Shown: one piece after another, positions 25,413 to 34,262 of the stretch
Layout: every line of letters begins with the position of its first letter
How positions within the stretch are numbered: the stretch's first letter is position 1
NCBI GenBank assembly: GCA_965221655.1
Contig: OZ244906.1
Coordinates: 248,001 to 312,000, forward strand
DNA from: Bin107 sp965221655
Lineage (GTDB): Bacteria > UBA8248
Reading direction: 5' to 3'
Length of the DNA: 64,000 bases
Notes under the pieces: generated by a model
Database searches by the model: none
Told to the model about the DNA's origin: nothing
The model's input: only the letters and a program-made list of their open reading frames with translations
Translations under genes and position numbers: made by a program

Positions 25413-27005
25413 TCACTTCGCGGATGCGGCAGGCGCAGGAAGCGGCTCCCACCATTTCTCGATACCCAGGTCGTCCGCGATGACGCCGGCCGCGTTGTAG
25501 CCGGGTGCTCCGTTCAGACCACCTCCTTGGCAACTCGAACTGCACAGGTAGAATCCCTCCAGCGGTGTCCGCATGCCGGAGAGCAGGGGGTGGGGCCTGT
25601 TGATTCCCAACTGCTCGGGTATATACGCTCCCATGCGCACGCCGCCCCGCACCATGTTCTTGTTTCCGCGCTCCACGTCCAGCGGGGTATAGAGCTTCGC
25701 CGCGCGAACGTTCTCGGGTGTGAGGTTCGGGGCGTAACTTCGCCATACGTCCACGAGGCGAGCCGTGTACTCCTCCTTTATGTCGTCCCACCTCTGGGGG
25801 CCGCCCTCTTTGAGGTCGTAGGGGGCGCCTGGCCACCAGAAGGCGACATGCCCGTCCGCAGGCGCATAGGATGGGTCGTGCTGGCTGTTGCACGAACCGT
25901 TGCCCATCGGGCGTGACGGCAGGAGACCGTTTTTGCGCTCATGGGTGTTTTCGGCCATCTCGGCATCGGAATCCGCGCCGAAAATGATGTTGTACGCCCT
26001 GCCCACGTCCTGATCGAAGTCTTCGGCGGTATAGCGCGGGGGTTCGGCCAGGGCGAGGTGCAGCGTGCTGAGGGAATGGAAACCCCAGTCCCAGTTTCTT
26101 ACCTTTTCATTCACTTCATCGGGGAATGCGTCTTCTCCCGCCATCTTGATCGACGCAGGGGCGTTGAGACTCGAGGCGACGAAGCGTTGCGCCGTCATTT
26201 TCTCTCCGTTGTCGAGCACGACGCCCGCCGCGCGTCCGTTTTCGCGCAGGACTTCCCGGACCTGGCTGTTCCTCAGGACGGTGCCACCGTTTTCGATGAC
26301 GATGCGCTCGAGTGCCAGAGGCAATTGAATGGCACCTCCCACCGGAAGCCCCAGCGTCGTATGGGTGGAGAACAGACTCGGGAGGAAAATCCCCGTACCC
26401 GGAGCATTCTCCACCGTGATGGCGTGGGAGAATAAAAAAAACAAGGCCCGCATTTTGGGGTGCTCGAAGTATGATTCGATGGCCTCGAAAATCGACATCT
26501 TTGCGAAATTCAGGATGTCTTGCCCCTGTTCGCTCTCCATGCGGGCTGCGATTTCACTGGGAGGCAGTGGTGGATGAAACAGGAAACTGCGCATGAGAGG
26601 AGCGAGCTCCACGGCGAATCGCCGGTGGAGAAAGGCGTACGACTCGGCGTCCTTGCGGGAAAACTGCGCGATAGAGGTAAAACTTCTCTGCGGGTCGCGA
26701 TGCAGGAGGATGGCCGTGCCGTCTCGATACAGCGCGGCGTGCTGCACGTCGGGCGTGAGCCACCGAAAGCCGTATTTGGGGAGTTCGAGGTCTTTGACGA
26801 TGGGAAAGTCATCGAGGCCGATGAAAAAATTCGCGTGCATGTTGGAGAGGTAGCCGGGGAGCAGAAAATCTTTCGTGCTCGAGCCACCGCCGATTTCGGG
26901 CTCGTTTTCGAGAACGGCGATTTTGAGGCCCGCGCGCGCAAGATAAGCGGCACACACCAGACCGTTGTGTCCCGCGCCGATTACGACGCCGTCGAATTGC
27001 GCCAT
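25413..27005 (-). CDS. FAD-dependent oxidoreductase of the phytoene desaturase/CrtI-like group
   Basis: A 530-residue amine-oxidase-fold protein starting FDGVVIGAGHNGLVCAAYLARAGLKIAVLE, the dinucleotide-binding motif of CrtI/PYROXD2-type enzymes. It continues with GGGSSTKDFLLPGY and ends with LCSSSCQGGGLNGAPGYNAAG. Members act as desaturases, isomerases or unknown dehydrogenases. No carotenoid genes are close, so I do not assign a carotenoid role. The gene is downstream of the Sec DsbA gene and separated from it by a strong terminator, so it has its own promoter somewhere in 27006-27080. Confidence 0.82.
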   Translation of the reverse strand: MAQFDGVVIGAGHNGLVCAAYLARAGLKIAVLENEPEIGGGSSTKDFLLPGYLSNMHANFFIGLDDFPIVKDLELPKYGFRWLTPDVQHAALYRDGTAILLHRDPQRSFTSIAQFSRKDAESYAFLHRRFAVELAPLMRSFLFHPPLPPSEIAARMESEQGQDILNFAKMSIFEAIESYFEHPKMRALFFLFSHAITVENAPGTGIFLPSLFSTHTTLGLPVGGAIQLPLALERIVIENGGTVLRNSQVREVLRENGRAAGVVLDNGEKMTAQRFVASSLNAPASIKMAGEDAFPDEVNEKVRNWDWGFHSLSTLHLALAEPPRYTAEDFDQDVGRAYNIIFGADSDAEMAENTHERKNGLLPSRPMGNGSCNSQHDPSYAPADGHVAFWWPGAPYDLKEGGPQRWDDIKEEYTARLVDVWRSYAPNLTPENVRAAKLYTPLDVERGNKNMVRGGVRMGAYIPEQLGINRPHPLLSGMRTPLEGFYLCSSSCQGGGLNGAPGYNAAGVIADDLGIEKWWEPLPAPAASAK

Positions 27006-27080
27006 GGTCTTCTCTCCTGAATAAATGAAATGCAGGGGCCCATCTTATCGGGTTGGAGATGAAAGAACAAAAAGCCGAAC

Positions 27081-27111
27081 GAAAAACACCCCGCCACGAG
27101 CGGGCGGGGTG
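27081..27111 (-). terminator. Rho-independent terminator after the Sec DsbA gene
   Basis: On the minus strand CACCCCGCC-CGCTCGT-GGCGGGGTG makes a perfect 9-bp GC-rich stem with a 7-nt loop, followed directly by TTTTTC. It lies 39 bp after the stop of the selenoprotein gene that ends at 27150. Confidence 0.88.
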
Positions 27112-27149
27112 CTTCGATCCAGCAGGTCGGGAAATCCCCGCAAGCGGGG

Positions 27150-27782
27150 TTAATTTTCTTCTTTCTCCCGCTCGATACGTTCTTGCTTTATGCGAGCGAT
27201 TTCGGATTTTACGTCGTCGATGACGTCTGCCCCCCAAAAGCGCTTTCCCTCGACCACGAACGTGGGGATACCAAAGATTCCCAGACTCTTGCCCTGGGAG
27301 CGCTGGCTGTGCAGTGCGCCCAAGTAACGCTTTTCGGCGATGACTGCCTTGATCTCCTCGCCGTCCAGGCCGATCTCCTCGCCGAGCTTGGCAACGACTT
27401 CCGGGTCCTCGAGGTTCAGGTCATCCACCCAGCGCGCCTTGTAGCAGCGATTCCGAAATTCCTTGAATTTCCCCTTGTCCCGCGCGTAATAGGTGGCCAT
27501 GTGCAGGTTGGTGGTTCGGTAGTCGTTCCCTGCGATCCGGATGGGCACACCATATTTCTCGGCGAGAGGTTTGTGGGCCTTCTCGTAATTTTCCTTTTTC
27601 CGCTCGGGCGAGTAGCCTGCGAATTCTTGCCCGGGAGGTCTTCCCTCCCAACTGACCCATTCGACGACAACATCGGGGTCTTCTTCGATGACGGGCGTGC
27701 CACCCACGGTGGCGACGTAGCAAAACGGTCAGGTGTAATCCGAGTATTTCACCACCACGATCGGTTCTTTGAGCTCACCCAT
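27150..27782 (-). CDS. DsbA/FrnE-like selenoprotein with Sec-x-x-Cys active site
   Basis: The start ATG at 27782 has GGAGG seven bases upstream. The frame reads VVVKYSDYT, then UGA at 27729-27731 (Sec18), then PFCYVATVGGTPVI, and runs on without a stop to 27150 (210 residues). The active site is therefore U-P-F-C-Y, where thiol homologues have C-P-F-C-Y. The helical insert and cis-Pro loop GIFGIPTFVVEGKRFWGAD are typical of the DsbA/2-hydroxychromene-2-carboxylate isomerase/FrnE group. No signal peptide, so a cytoplasmic oxidoreductase is likely. A hairpin follows the UGA and a terminator follows the gene; metX lies upstream on the same strand but with an 71-bp gap. Confidence 0.88.
27699..27713 (-). 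promoter_or_regulatory. Candidate SECIS hairpin
   Basis: On the minus strand GCCACC-GTG-GGTGGC forms a perfect 6-bp stem with a GTG loop, beginning 15 nt after the UGA at 27731-27729. The loop is 22-24 nt from the UGA, within the range of bacterial SECIS elements. An outer CG/CG pair with an intervening bulge can extend it. Confidence 0.6.
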
Positions 27783-27853
27783 AGTATTGCCTCCATCTTG
27801 TTGAATCGGGCCAGGTAGAAGCCATTCAGTACGTCGTGTACGTAATTGTCAGT

Positions 27854-29326
27854 TTATACCACCTCCGCGCGATCATGATCGATAGCATCGTACCCGCCCG
27901 GGTCGACCCATATCCCCATGCCTCTCAGTTCCGCCACCGCTCGCGCGATTTCTTCGCTCGCTCCGTGAAACTCGCATACCTGCCACCCCGAATGGGCGTC
28001 CATTTCGCTTCTCACGACATTGATGGAAAACGAGTATTTTTTGCCGAGTTCCCACAGTACGGGTTTGTTCGCGTAATGACCCGGCAGCGAGAGAACCAGG
28101 CGGTTGCATCCACGGGGGACGGGGTTCGCGTCGATGCCGATAGGACCGTCGTTTTCCAGTCTGGCGAGAAAGCCTGCGACAATCTCGGTAAGCTTGTCGT
28201 ATTGTACGAGAAAGGCGTCGTGCCCATAGGTGGATTCCACCGTGTGCAATTCCACATCGCGGCCGAGTTTCTGGAGAGTCTGGGCGATCTCCATGCTTCT
28301 TTCCGGCGGAAAGAGCCAATCGGATATGAAGCACACAAGCAGGCATTTGGTCTTGAGACGGGCCAGAGACGTCTCGAGGCTGTCGAAGCCGGAAGCGGCG
28401 TCGTACAAGTCCATCATGCGGGATATGTACAGGTAGGAATTGGCGTCGAAGCGGTCGACGAATTTGTCCCCCTGGTGCTCGAGGTAGCTTTCCACCTCGA
28501 ATCGAGAGGCAATGTCGGCGAGCATCTTGCCCTTGTCCCGAATTGCACGCCCGAATTTTTCCCACATGATCCCTCTGCTCAGGTAGGTGATGTGGGCCAA
28601 CATGCGCGCCGCGCCGAGCCCCTTGCGTGGTCCCGTGCCCGAAGCGTAGTCGCCATGCTTCCAGTCGCTGTCCGCCATGATGGCCCAGCGGGCGATTTTG
28701 TCCCAAGCGATTCCCATGGGGTCGAGACGCGCGGCACCCGCTACCGGTATCACGGAGTCGCAAAAGTCACTGTAGCGCAACCCCCATTCCAGTGCTTGCA
28801 TACCTGCGAGTGAGCCGCCGATGACGGTCTTCAGGCGTTTGATGCCCAGGGAATCAAGAAGTTGCCTGTGCACCCGCACGGTATCTTCCACCGTGATGAC
28901 GGGAAAGTCCGTGTTGTAGGGTTTCCCCGTGGCGGGGTTGATGGAAGTAGGCCCGGTAGTACCCGAGCAGCCTCCCAGGTTGTTGGAGGAGACGACAAAG
29001 TATTTTTGGGTATCGATAGCCTTGCCGGGGCCAATCATGGGGTCCCACCAGCCGGGGCGCGGGTCGTCGGGGCTGTGGAAGCCGGCCGCATGGGCGTCGC
29101 CCGTCAGGGCATGGATGATCAGAACGGCATTGTCTCCGGCCGGGGAGAGTTGGCCGTACGTTTCATAGGCGACCCGGACTTCGGGGAGTGTTTCGCCTGA
29201 ATCGGTACGAAACGGTTCGGGCAGGGTGATCGTACGGGACTTCGTAAGACCGACCGAACTCGAATCTTGCGGAGAGTTCCCTTGGCTCATGATTTGGCGC
29301 AATTTCCTTGTATCGGTAACTCGCAT
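27854..29326 (-). CDS. metX: Homoserine O-acetyltransferase with C-terminal NIL domain
   Basis: MetX makes O-acetyl (or O-succinyl) homoserine for methionine synthesis. The 490-residue product has the alpha/beta-hydrolase core with VIHALTGDAHAAG, DPRPGWWDPMIGPGKAIDT, nucleophile GGSLAGMQALEW and histidine in YGHDAFLVQ. About 110 residues extend beyond the usual 370-380; the tail (LVLSLPGHYANKPVLWELGK, then WQVCEFHGASEEIARAV) resembles the NIL domain found at the end of MetN transport ATPases, where it binds methionine. Feedback sensing by the tail is an inference. Two starts are possible (29326, or ATG near 29290). No clear riboswitch upstream. Confidence 0.88.
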   Translation of the reverse strand: MRVTDTRKLRQIMSQGNSPQDSSSVGLTKSRTITLPEPFRTDSGETLPEVRVAYETYGQLSPAGDNAVLIIHALTGDAHAAGFHSPDDPRPGWWDPMIGPGKAIDTQKYFVVSSNNLGGCSGTTGPTSINPATGKPYNTDFPVITVEDTVRVHRQLLDSLGIKRLKTVIGGSLAGMQALEWGLRYSDFCDSVIPVAGAARLDPMGIAWDKIARWAIMADSDWKHGDYASGTGPRKGLGAARMLAHITYLSRGIMWEKFGRAIRDKGKMLADIASRFEVESYLEHQGDKFVDRFDANSYLYISRMMDLYDAASGFDSLETSLARLKTKCLLVCFISDWLFPPERSMEIAQTLQKLGRDVELHTVESTYGHDAFLVQYDKLTEIVAGFLARLENDGPIGIDANPVPRGCNRLVLSLPGHYANKPVLWELGKKYSFSINVVRSEMDAHSGWQVCEFHGASEEIARAVAELRGMGIWVDPGGYDAIDHDRAEVV

Positions 29327-29526
29327 ACTCGCCTATGTGGTGATTTGTAACAGAATTAAGTGATTTCCACACGCACGGGGAGTGGTTGCCGCACGCATTC
29401 TTTTTGGGATTTGTCGAGATAAAGGTTGAAGGGTTTCGTCTAGGCGCAATAGAATGGTTTTGGCCTTTGTGGCTGGCGAGGGCGACTGATGGAGAGAAGG
29501 TGCACCTCTGTGTTTTGGTGTGTGAC

Positions 29527-30339
29527 ATGATAGTTCGTCCACGGGACAACCATGTTCGCCTCATATCTCAACACGACCACGCCCGGGCGGCGGGCACGAT
29601 TGCCCGAAACTGGGCGGGCATCGAATCACTCCCTCCACCTCCCGAGGAAATAAGGGAGGAAGTACTTTTTGCGGTGGATAACCACGACGTCGGTTGGTGC
29701 CGCTCGGACGCCACGCCAAAATGGGACCGAATGACGAAGATGCCGTACAGCTTTTTCGGCATCACGGCGGACAAGGCGATACAAGTATGGGCGGAGGGCA
29801 TCGACTCTTGTTCGGCTTTCCATCCGTTTTCCGGCTATCTGGTCAGCCTGCACTTCGCTTCTCTCGCTGCCAGCGGCAGGAGAGGTGCTCCGCCGGAGGT
29901 CGTCAGGTTGCTGAATGGGTTCATCCACGCCGAATCGAAGCGGCGGGAGGAGTTGGAGACCCTTATCGAGCCCGTATACAAGGACGGGATTGCACATTCC
30001 ACATCGTTGCTCCAGGTTTGCGACACCTTGTCCTTGCTGGCATGTCGGGCGCCCGAGATCACCCCGCCGGATGGCACCGTTCATCCTTTGACACAATGCG
30101 GACTGAAAGTAAAAACTGTGAATGTGGATGATTTGCAAATTTCCCCATGGCCCTTCGCCGAGGATGCCATCAAACTGCGGATACCAGGGTTGCTCATACC
30201 GGGCGAGCGCTTCGCGGACGAGAAGGCACTGGCCGATGCGTGGCCCATGGCGGAGCCCATCGTGTTCGGTTGTGTCCTCACACACCTCACGGAACGCGCA
30301 GAAGACGAAACCGCGCGAGACCAAAATTTCGTTTCTTGA
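29527..30339 (+). CDS. DUF3891 family protein
   Basis: A 270-residue protein with the DUF3891 pattern: the N-terminal MIVRPRDNHVRLISQHDHA, a conserved AVDNHDVGW, ILxxFHPFSGYLVSLHFASL-type segment (here AFHPFSGYLVSLHFASLA) and a late LLQVCDTLSLLACR. The His and Asp residues (QHDHA, NHD) suggest a metal site like that of HD-type hydrolases, but no activity is known. Its stop TGA is followed at once by the ATG of the squalene-enzyme fusion, so the two are translationally linked. The start could also lie a few codons upstream. Confidence 0.78.
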   Translation: MIVRPRDNHVRLISQHDHARAAGTIARNWAGIESLPPPPEEIREEVLFAVDNHDVGWCRSDATPKWDRMTKMPYSFFGITADKAIQVWAEGIDSCSAFHPFSGYLVSLHFASLAASGRRGAPPEVVRLLNGFIHAESKRREELETLIEPVYKDGIAHSTSLLQVCDTLSLLACRAPEITPPDGTVHPLTQCGLKVKTVNVDDLQISPWPFAEDAIKLRIPGLLIPGERFADEKALADAWPMAEPIVFGCVLTHLTERAEDETARDQNFVS

Positions 30340-32517
30340 ATGAAGAACGAAGACGCCGTTTCGAGCCTGAACGTCGTAGCCGGGATTGTCTGGAAAGAGG
30401 GCCGCATCCTCGTTTGCCGGCGTCCGGCGGGCGGGCACATGCCGGGTTTCTGGGAGTTTCCCGGCGGCAAGATAGAGCTTGACGAGCATCCCGAAGAAGC
30501 CTTGCGCAGGGAGATTGGCGAGGAACTCGGTATCGATGTGCACGTCGGCGTGCTGCGTTGGGAGACCTGCCATCGCTATCCCGACAGAGAGGTCCACCTT
30601 CGTTTTTACGATTGTGAGTGGAAAAGCGGGGTGGCGAGGAATTTGGGAGTAAGCCGGCATGAATGGGCGCACCCCTCCTCACTGGGCGATTTCGATTTTC
30701 TCCCGGCCGATGCGCCCTTGGTAGAATCCCTCATCCGCGGTGCGCAAACGCTCGATTCGAGAAAAGATGTGAATGATGTTTCGGCAGACGATCTGGGCGC
30801 AGCCTACGACGCGTGCATGAAAATCGTAGTTAGCCACTACGAGAATTTCCCGGTTGCCTCGCGCTTGCTTCCCGCGAAAATAAGACCGCACATCGCCGCC
30901 GTATACGCATTCGCCAGAGGTGCTGACGACATCGCCGATACGACCAGACCCGTCGCCGAACGCCTCGCTCTTCTCGATGCTTGGGAAGAACAACTCCTGG
31001 CGACGCAGAGGGGTGTCGCGGAAACGGATGTATTTCGGGCACTTGCGCATACGATTCGTCAATTCGACTTGCCCTTGCAACCTTTTCGGGATTTGCTCTC
31101 GGCGTTTCGCCAAGACGTCACGGTCGCTCGGTATCCGAACTACGAGGCCTTGCTCGATTACTGTCGTCGATCCGCGGACCCCGTCGGGCGCATCGTCCTC
31201 ATGCTGCATGGCATACGCGACGCGGAAGCTCTCCGTGCGTCGGACGCCATATGCACGGCCTTGCAGATTGCGAACCACCTGCAGGACATCAGAGAAGACG
31301 CCGAGCGGGGTATCATCTATCTGCCGCAGGACGAGATGAAGAGTTTCGGCGTCTCCGACGATGACATGACGAAAAACGCTGCAACGCCTCAGTTGCGCGC
31401 ATTTCTCGTCTTTCAGATCAAACGGACGAAGCGTCTGCTCGGACAGGGCTTGCCCCTTTTGCATTGCACCCGAGGTGCTTTGGGGCGCGAGTTGCGCGCG
31501 ATTTGGCGCGGCGGCGTCGCGGCTTTGGACGCGGTTTCCTGTGCGCAGTGGAACGTTTGCGCGGGTTCGCCTCTTTTGACCAGGCGGGACAAGGCGAAGT
31601 CGTTGCTTGCGGCGTTTCGTCCGGTATCGCGACTCGAATCGCTCGTGGGCCGGGATGCGGAAGAAGAACTCGACCGTGCGTATTGTCGCTGGTTCATTCG
31701 TGCGAGCAAGTCGAATTTCTATCTCTCCTTCTTTAGCCTGTCTGCGAAGAAAAGACGTGCCATCGTGGCGGTCTATGCGTATTGCCGCATGGCCGATGAC
31801 ATTGCCGACGAACCTGGAGACATCGACGAAAAAAAAGCTTCCTTGCGCGCGTGGAGAGAAACCGTAGCGCATCTGGGCGAGGAGAATTGCTCCCATCCGA
31901 TAATCAGAGAACTCGCATGGGCAGCGCGTCAATTCGACTTGCCCCCGGAGCATTTTCAGGCGATTTGCGACGGCGTGGCTATGGATTTGGAGGAGAAGCG
32001 ATTCGAGGATGTATCGGAGCTGGAAGGTTATTGCGACAAAGTGGCGTCGGCGGTGGGGATGGCGTGTCTGGGGATATTCGAGGCGAAATCGCGCTTCGCG
32101 AAAGACTATGCCGTTTCCCTGGGAAGAGCGCTCCAACTGACGAACATCTTGCGAGACGTATGGGAAGATGCCCAACAGGGGCGTTTCTACATCCCGCGAA
32201 GCGAAATGGAAAAATACGGTGTAGCGCCTTCGGATTTGATAGAAAAGAAATACACTCCCCAAGTGCTGGAACTTCTCCGCTTCGTAGCTCACTGCGCCCG
32301 TGCATACTACGAGAAGGCCAACGAGGCATTGCGCCACGAGCAGCAAGAGAAATTCCTGCCAGCCAGAATCATGGGCCGGATTTACGGTCGACTTCTGGGT
32401 GAGATGGATGCGAACGATTTCCAACACATGGATTATCGCCCCTCTCTGACGAGCAGGGCAAAAATCCAGGAGGCGCTTCGCTGCTTTCTGGAACGATACA
32501 AATGGTTTCGTCTCTGA
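30340..32517 (+). CDS. Triple fusion: Nudix hydrolase - HpnC - HpnD (squalene synthesis)
   Basis: One uninterrupted 725-residue frame encodes three domains. Residues about 10-135 are a Nudix hydrolase with a perfect box from Gly43 to Ile65 (GKIELDE...REIGEELGI), closest to MutT-type 8-oxo-dGTPases. Residues about 155-430 are a first squalene/phytoene synthase domain (DDIAD at 196-200, QDIRED at 315-320) of HpnC type. Residues about 440-725 are a second (DDIAD at 486-490, RDVWED at 605-610, then GRFYIP) of HpnD type. HpnD makes presqualene diphosphate, HpnC makes hydroxysqualene, and HpnE, encoded next with a 16-bp overlap, reduces it to squalene for hopanoids. Confidence 0.92.
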   Translation: MKNEDAVSSLNVVAGIVWKEGRILVCRRPAGGHMPGFWEFPGGKIELDEHPEEALRREIGEELGIDVHVGVLRWETCHRYPDREVHLRFYDCEWKSGVARNLGVSRHEWAHPSSLGDFDFLPADAPLVESLIRGAQTLDSRKDVNDVSADDLGAAYDACMKIVVSHYENFPVASRLLPAKIRPHIAAVYAFARGADDIADTTRPVAERLALLDAWEEQLLATQRGVAETDVFRALAHTIRQFDLPLQPFRDLLSAFRQDVTVARYPNYEALLDYCRRSADPVGRIVLMLHGIRDAEALRASDAICTALQIANHLQDIREDAERGIIYLPQDEMKSFGVSDDDMTKNAATPQLRAFLVFQIKRTKRLLGQGLPLLHCTRGALGRELRAIWRGGVAALDAVSCAQWNVCAGSPLLTRRDKAKSLLAAFRPVSRLESLVGRDAEEELDRAYCRWFIRASKSNFYLSFFSLSAKKRRAIVAVYAYCRMADDIADEPGDIDEKKASLRAWRETVAHLGEENCSHPIIRELAWAARQFDLPPEHFQAICDGVAMDLEEKRFEDVSELEGYCDKVASAVGMACLGIFEAKSRFAKDYAVSLGRALQLTNILRDVWEDAQQGRFYIPRSEMEKYGVAPSDLIEKKYTPQVLELLRFVAHCARAYYEKANEALRHEQQEKFLPARIMGRIYGRLLGEMDANDFQHMDYRPSLTSRAKIQEALRCFLERYKWFRL

Positions 32518-33848
32518 AGCCCGAGCCCCCGGTCATCGTAATCGGAGGGGGCGCGGCGGGGTTGTCCACCGCCTTGCGTCTCGCCGAGTCGGGTATTCAA
32601 GTGGTGGTGCTCGAAGCGGGCAAGCTTCTGGGGGGGCGGGCGCGTAGTTTCACACACTCTCCAACGGGCGTGGAGTTGGACTGGGGACCGCATTTGTTCA
32701 TGGCGGCCAACCCGGCGTTGCGCTCGTTGATGGCGCGGACGGGCGTTGCCGACCATGTTTCATTCTCTCCCACTCTGGAGGTGAACTACCGTAGTGTCGA
32801 GTTGGAATCGCCGAAGCGGACACGATTGTTTTTTCCGCAAAGCGGAGGCGTTTTGGCCCAACTTCGCGCTTTGCTCAAGTGGCGAGGCCCTGGCTTTTGG
32901 GCGAAGGTGAATCTTTTGCGGGGCCTTTCGAAAATCGTTTCCGAATCCAGAAGCAAGAATCCGAACGAATCCATGCAGGAGATGCTCTCGCGTTTTGGCC
33001 AGAAAAAAGAGGCCGTCCTCTGGTTTTGGGAACCATTCGTACGCGCAGTGCTGAATTTGCCCCTGGAGCATGGTAGTGCGCAGCTCTTCAAGTCGGTAAT
33101 CCACGAAGCTTTTGCCCATGGCCCCAAGGGTGCCGCTCTGGGTGTGCCGATAAAGGCTCTCGGTAGTCTGTGGGCACAGGGAGCAGCCCATAACATCCGG
33201 CGACTGGGAGGGGAGGTAAGACTTCAACAACCCGCCCTCGGTTTGGAGGTCGAAAGCGGAAGAATCGGCGGCGTAGTCGTGAGAGAGGAGGGAATTTTAC
33301 GCGCAAGCGCGGTCGTATCCGCGGTGCCGCCCGACGCTTTGGAGAGGTTGCTGGGGGAGGTGCTCGCGGAACAGGCGATTTTTTCCAGTTTGGGGAAGCT
33401 GCGCCCGGGGCCTATCGTCAGTGCGTATTGCTGGCTCGAAACACCGAATGCGGGTCCTCGCTTCGAGGCCCTCTTGCATGAGGATTGGGATTGGCTGTTC
33501 CGCCCCGAGACCGATACGGAAAATCTGGTATGTTTGTTGGCCGGGGCCGTGGATTCCATCGCGGCCGCACCTCGACAGGCCATGGAGTCCTCGGCGAGAG
33601 ATTGCCTGAGCCGCATAGCCCACGGCAGCCGCATACGGGACATACTGGTGGTGCGGGAGCGCGCGGCTACGTGGGCGAACGGGGTAGACGAGCAAAGTTG
33701 GCGCCTCGAGACGAATACACCCGTGGCGGGGTTTTTCCTGGCCGGAGATTGGACGCAGACAGGCTTACCGGCCACCGTAGAAGGGGCGGTCCGAAGCGGA
33801 GACAAGGCGGCCGAGGCGGTATTGGGTTATCTTCAGGCAAAGAAGTAG
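32502..33848 (+). CDS. hpnE: Hydroxysqualene dehydroxylase HpnE
   Basis: A 448-residue FAD amine-oxidase-fold protein with VIVIGGGAAGLSTALRLAES at the start, GGRARSFTHSPTGVELDWG, and the C-terminal FFLAGDWTQTGLPATVEGAV. This is the pattern of HpnE, which removes the hydroxyl of hydroxysqualene using FADH2 to give squalene. The gene overlaps the end of the HpnC-HpnD fusion by 16 bp, so translation is coupled. Together the two genes complete farnesyl diphosphate to squalene. The squalene-hopene cyclase is not in the window. It converges with the cold-shock gene. Confidence 0.92.
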   Translation: MVSSLKPEPPVIVIGGGAAGLSTALRLAESGIQVVVLEAGKLLGGRARSFTHSPTGVELDWGPHLFMAANPALRSLMARTGVADHVSFSPTLEVNYRSVELESPKRTRLFFPQSGGVLAQLRALLKWRGPGFWAKVNLLRGLSKIVSESRSKNPNESMQEMLSRFGQKKEAVLWFWEPFVRAVLNLPLEHGSAQLFKSVIHEAFAHGPKGAALGVPIKALGSLWAQGAAHNIRRLGGEVRLQQPALGLEVESGRIGGVVVREEGILRASAVVSAVPPDALERLLGEVLAEQAIFSSLGKLRPGPIVSAYCWLETPNAGPRFEALLHEDWDWLFRPETDTENLVCLLAGAVDSIAAAPRQAMESSARDCLSRIAHGSRIRDILVVRERAATWANGVDEQSWRLETNTPVAGFFLAGDWTQTGLPATVEGAVRSGDKAAEAVLGYLQAKK

Positions 33849-33885
33849 CTTTTCAGCATGCGCGCACGATGAATGACGGAGAACG

Positions 33886-34092
33886 TTACTCTTCTTGTTT
33901 CGTTACGTTCGATGCCTGAAGACCTTTGGGCCCCTGGGTGATCTCGAACGTGACTTTTTCGCCTTCTTGCAGTGACTTGAAGCCATCTGCGACGATGGCC
34001 GAGAAGTGAACGAAGATATCGTCGCCATCTTCCCGGGAAATGAAACCATATCCCTTCTTGTCGCTGAACCACTTCACCGTTCCCTCTGGCAC
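33886..34092 (-). CDS. Cold-shock protein (CspA family)
   Basis: A 68-residue single OB-fold protein, with RNP-1 KGYGFIS and RNP-2 IFVHFSAI in the expected places. It binds single-stranded RNA/DNA and melts mRNA structure. The start is GTG at 34092 with GGAGG seven bases upstream. A long leader of roughly 100-120 nt separates it from a candidate promoter, as is usual for cold-shock genes. Confidence 0.93.
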   Translation of the reverse strand: MPEGTVKWFSDKKGYGFISREDGDDIFVHFSAIVADGFKSLQEGEKVTFEITQGPKGLQASNVTKQEE

Positions 34093-34210
34093 CTACCATC
34101 CTCCCGAGCGAGACCCTTCGAAAAGGATCAGGAACACCATGCCCCTGGATACCCCCTGGGCATTTGGCTGAGCGGGGAGTACGGCCTCCGCTTATCGATA
34201 AAGGCGATGT

Positions 34211-34243
34211 GTATAAAATGAGTCTTCAGGAGAATCGTGTCAA
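34211..34243 (-). promoter_or_regulatory. Candidate sigma-70 promoter for the cold-shock gene
   Basis: On the minus strand a perfect TTGACA (34243-34238) is followed about 18-21 bp later by an AT-rich TTTTATAC element (34218-34211). The spacing is slightly long and the -10 imperfect. The segment between here and the GTG at 34092 would be a leader of about 110 nt. Confidence 0.4.
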
Positions 34244-34262
34244 GTTAATATTATTTTATTTT

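Noticed and set aside
29330..29526. SAM riboswitch upstream of metX
   Set aside because: A GGCAACC string is present on the minus strand but the other conserved SAM-I or SAM-II parts are not.
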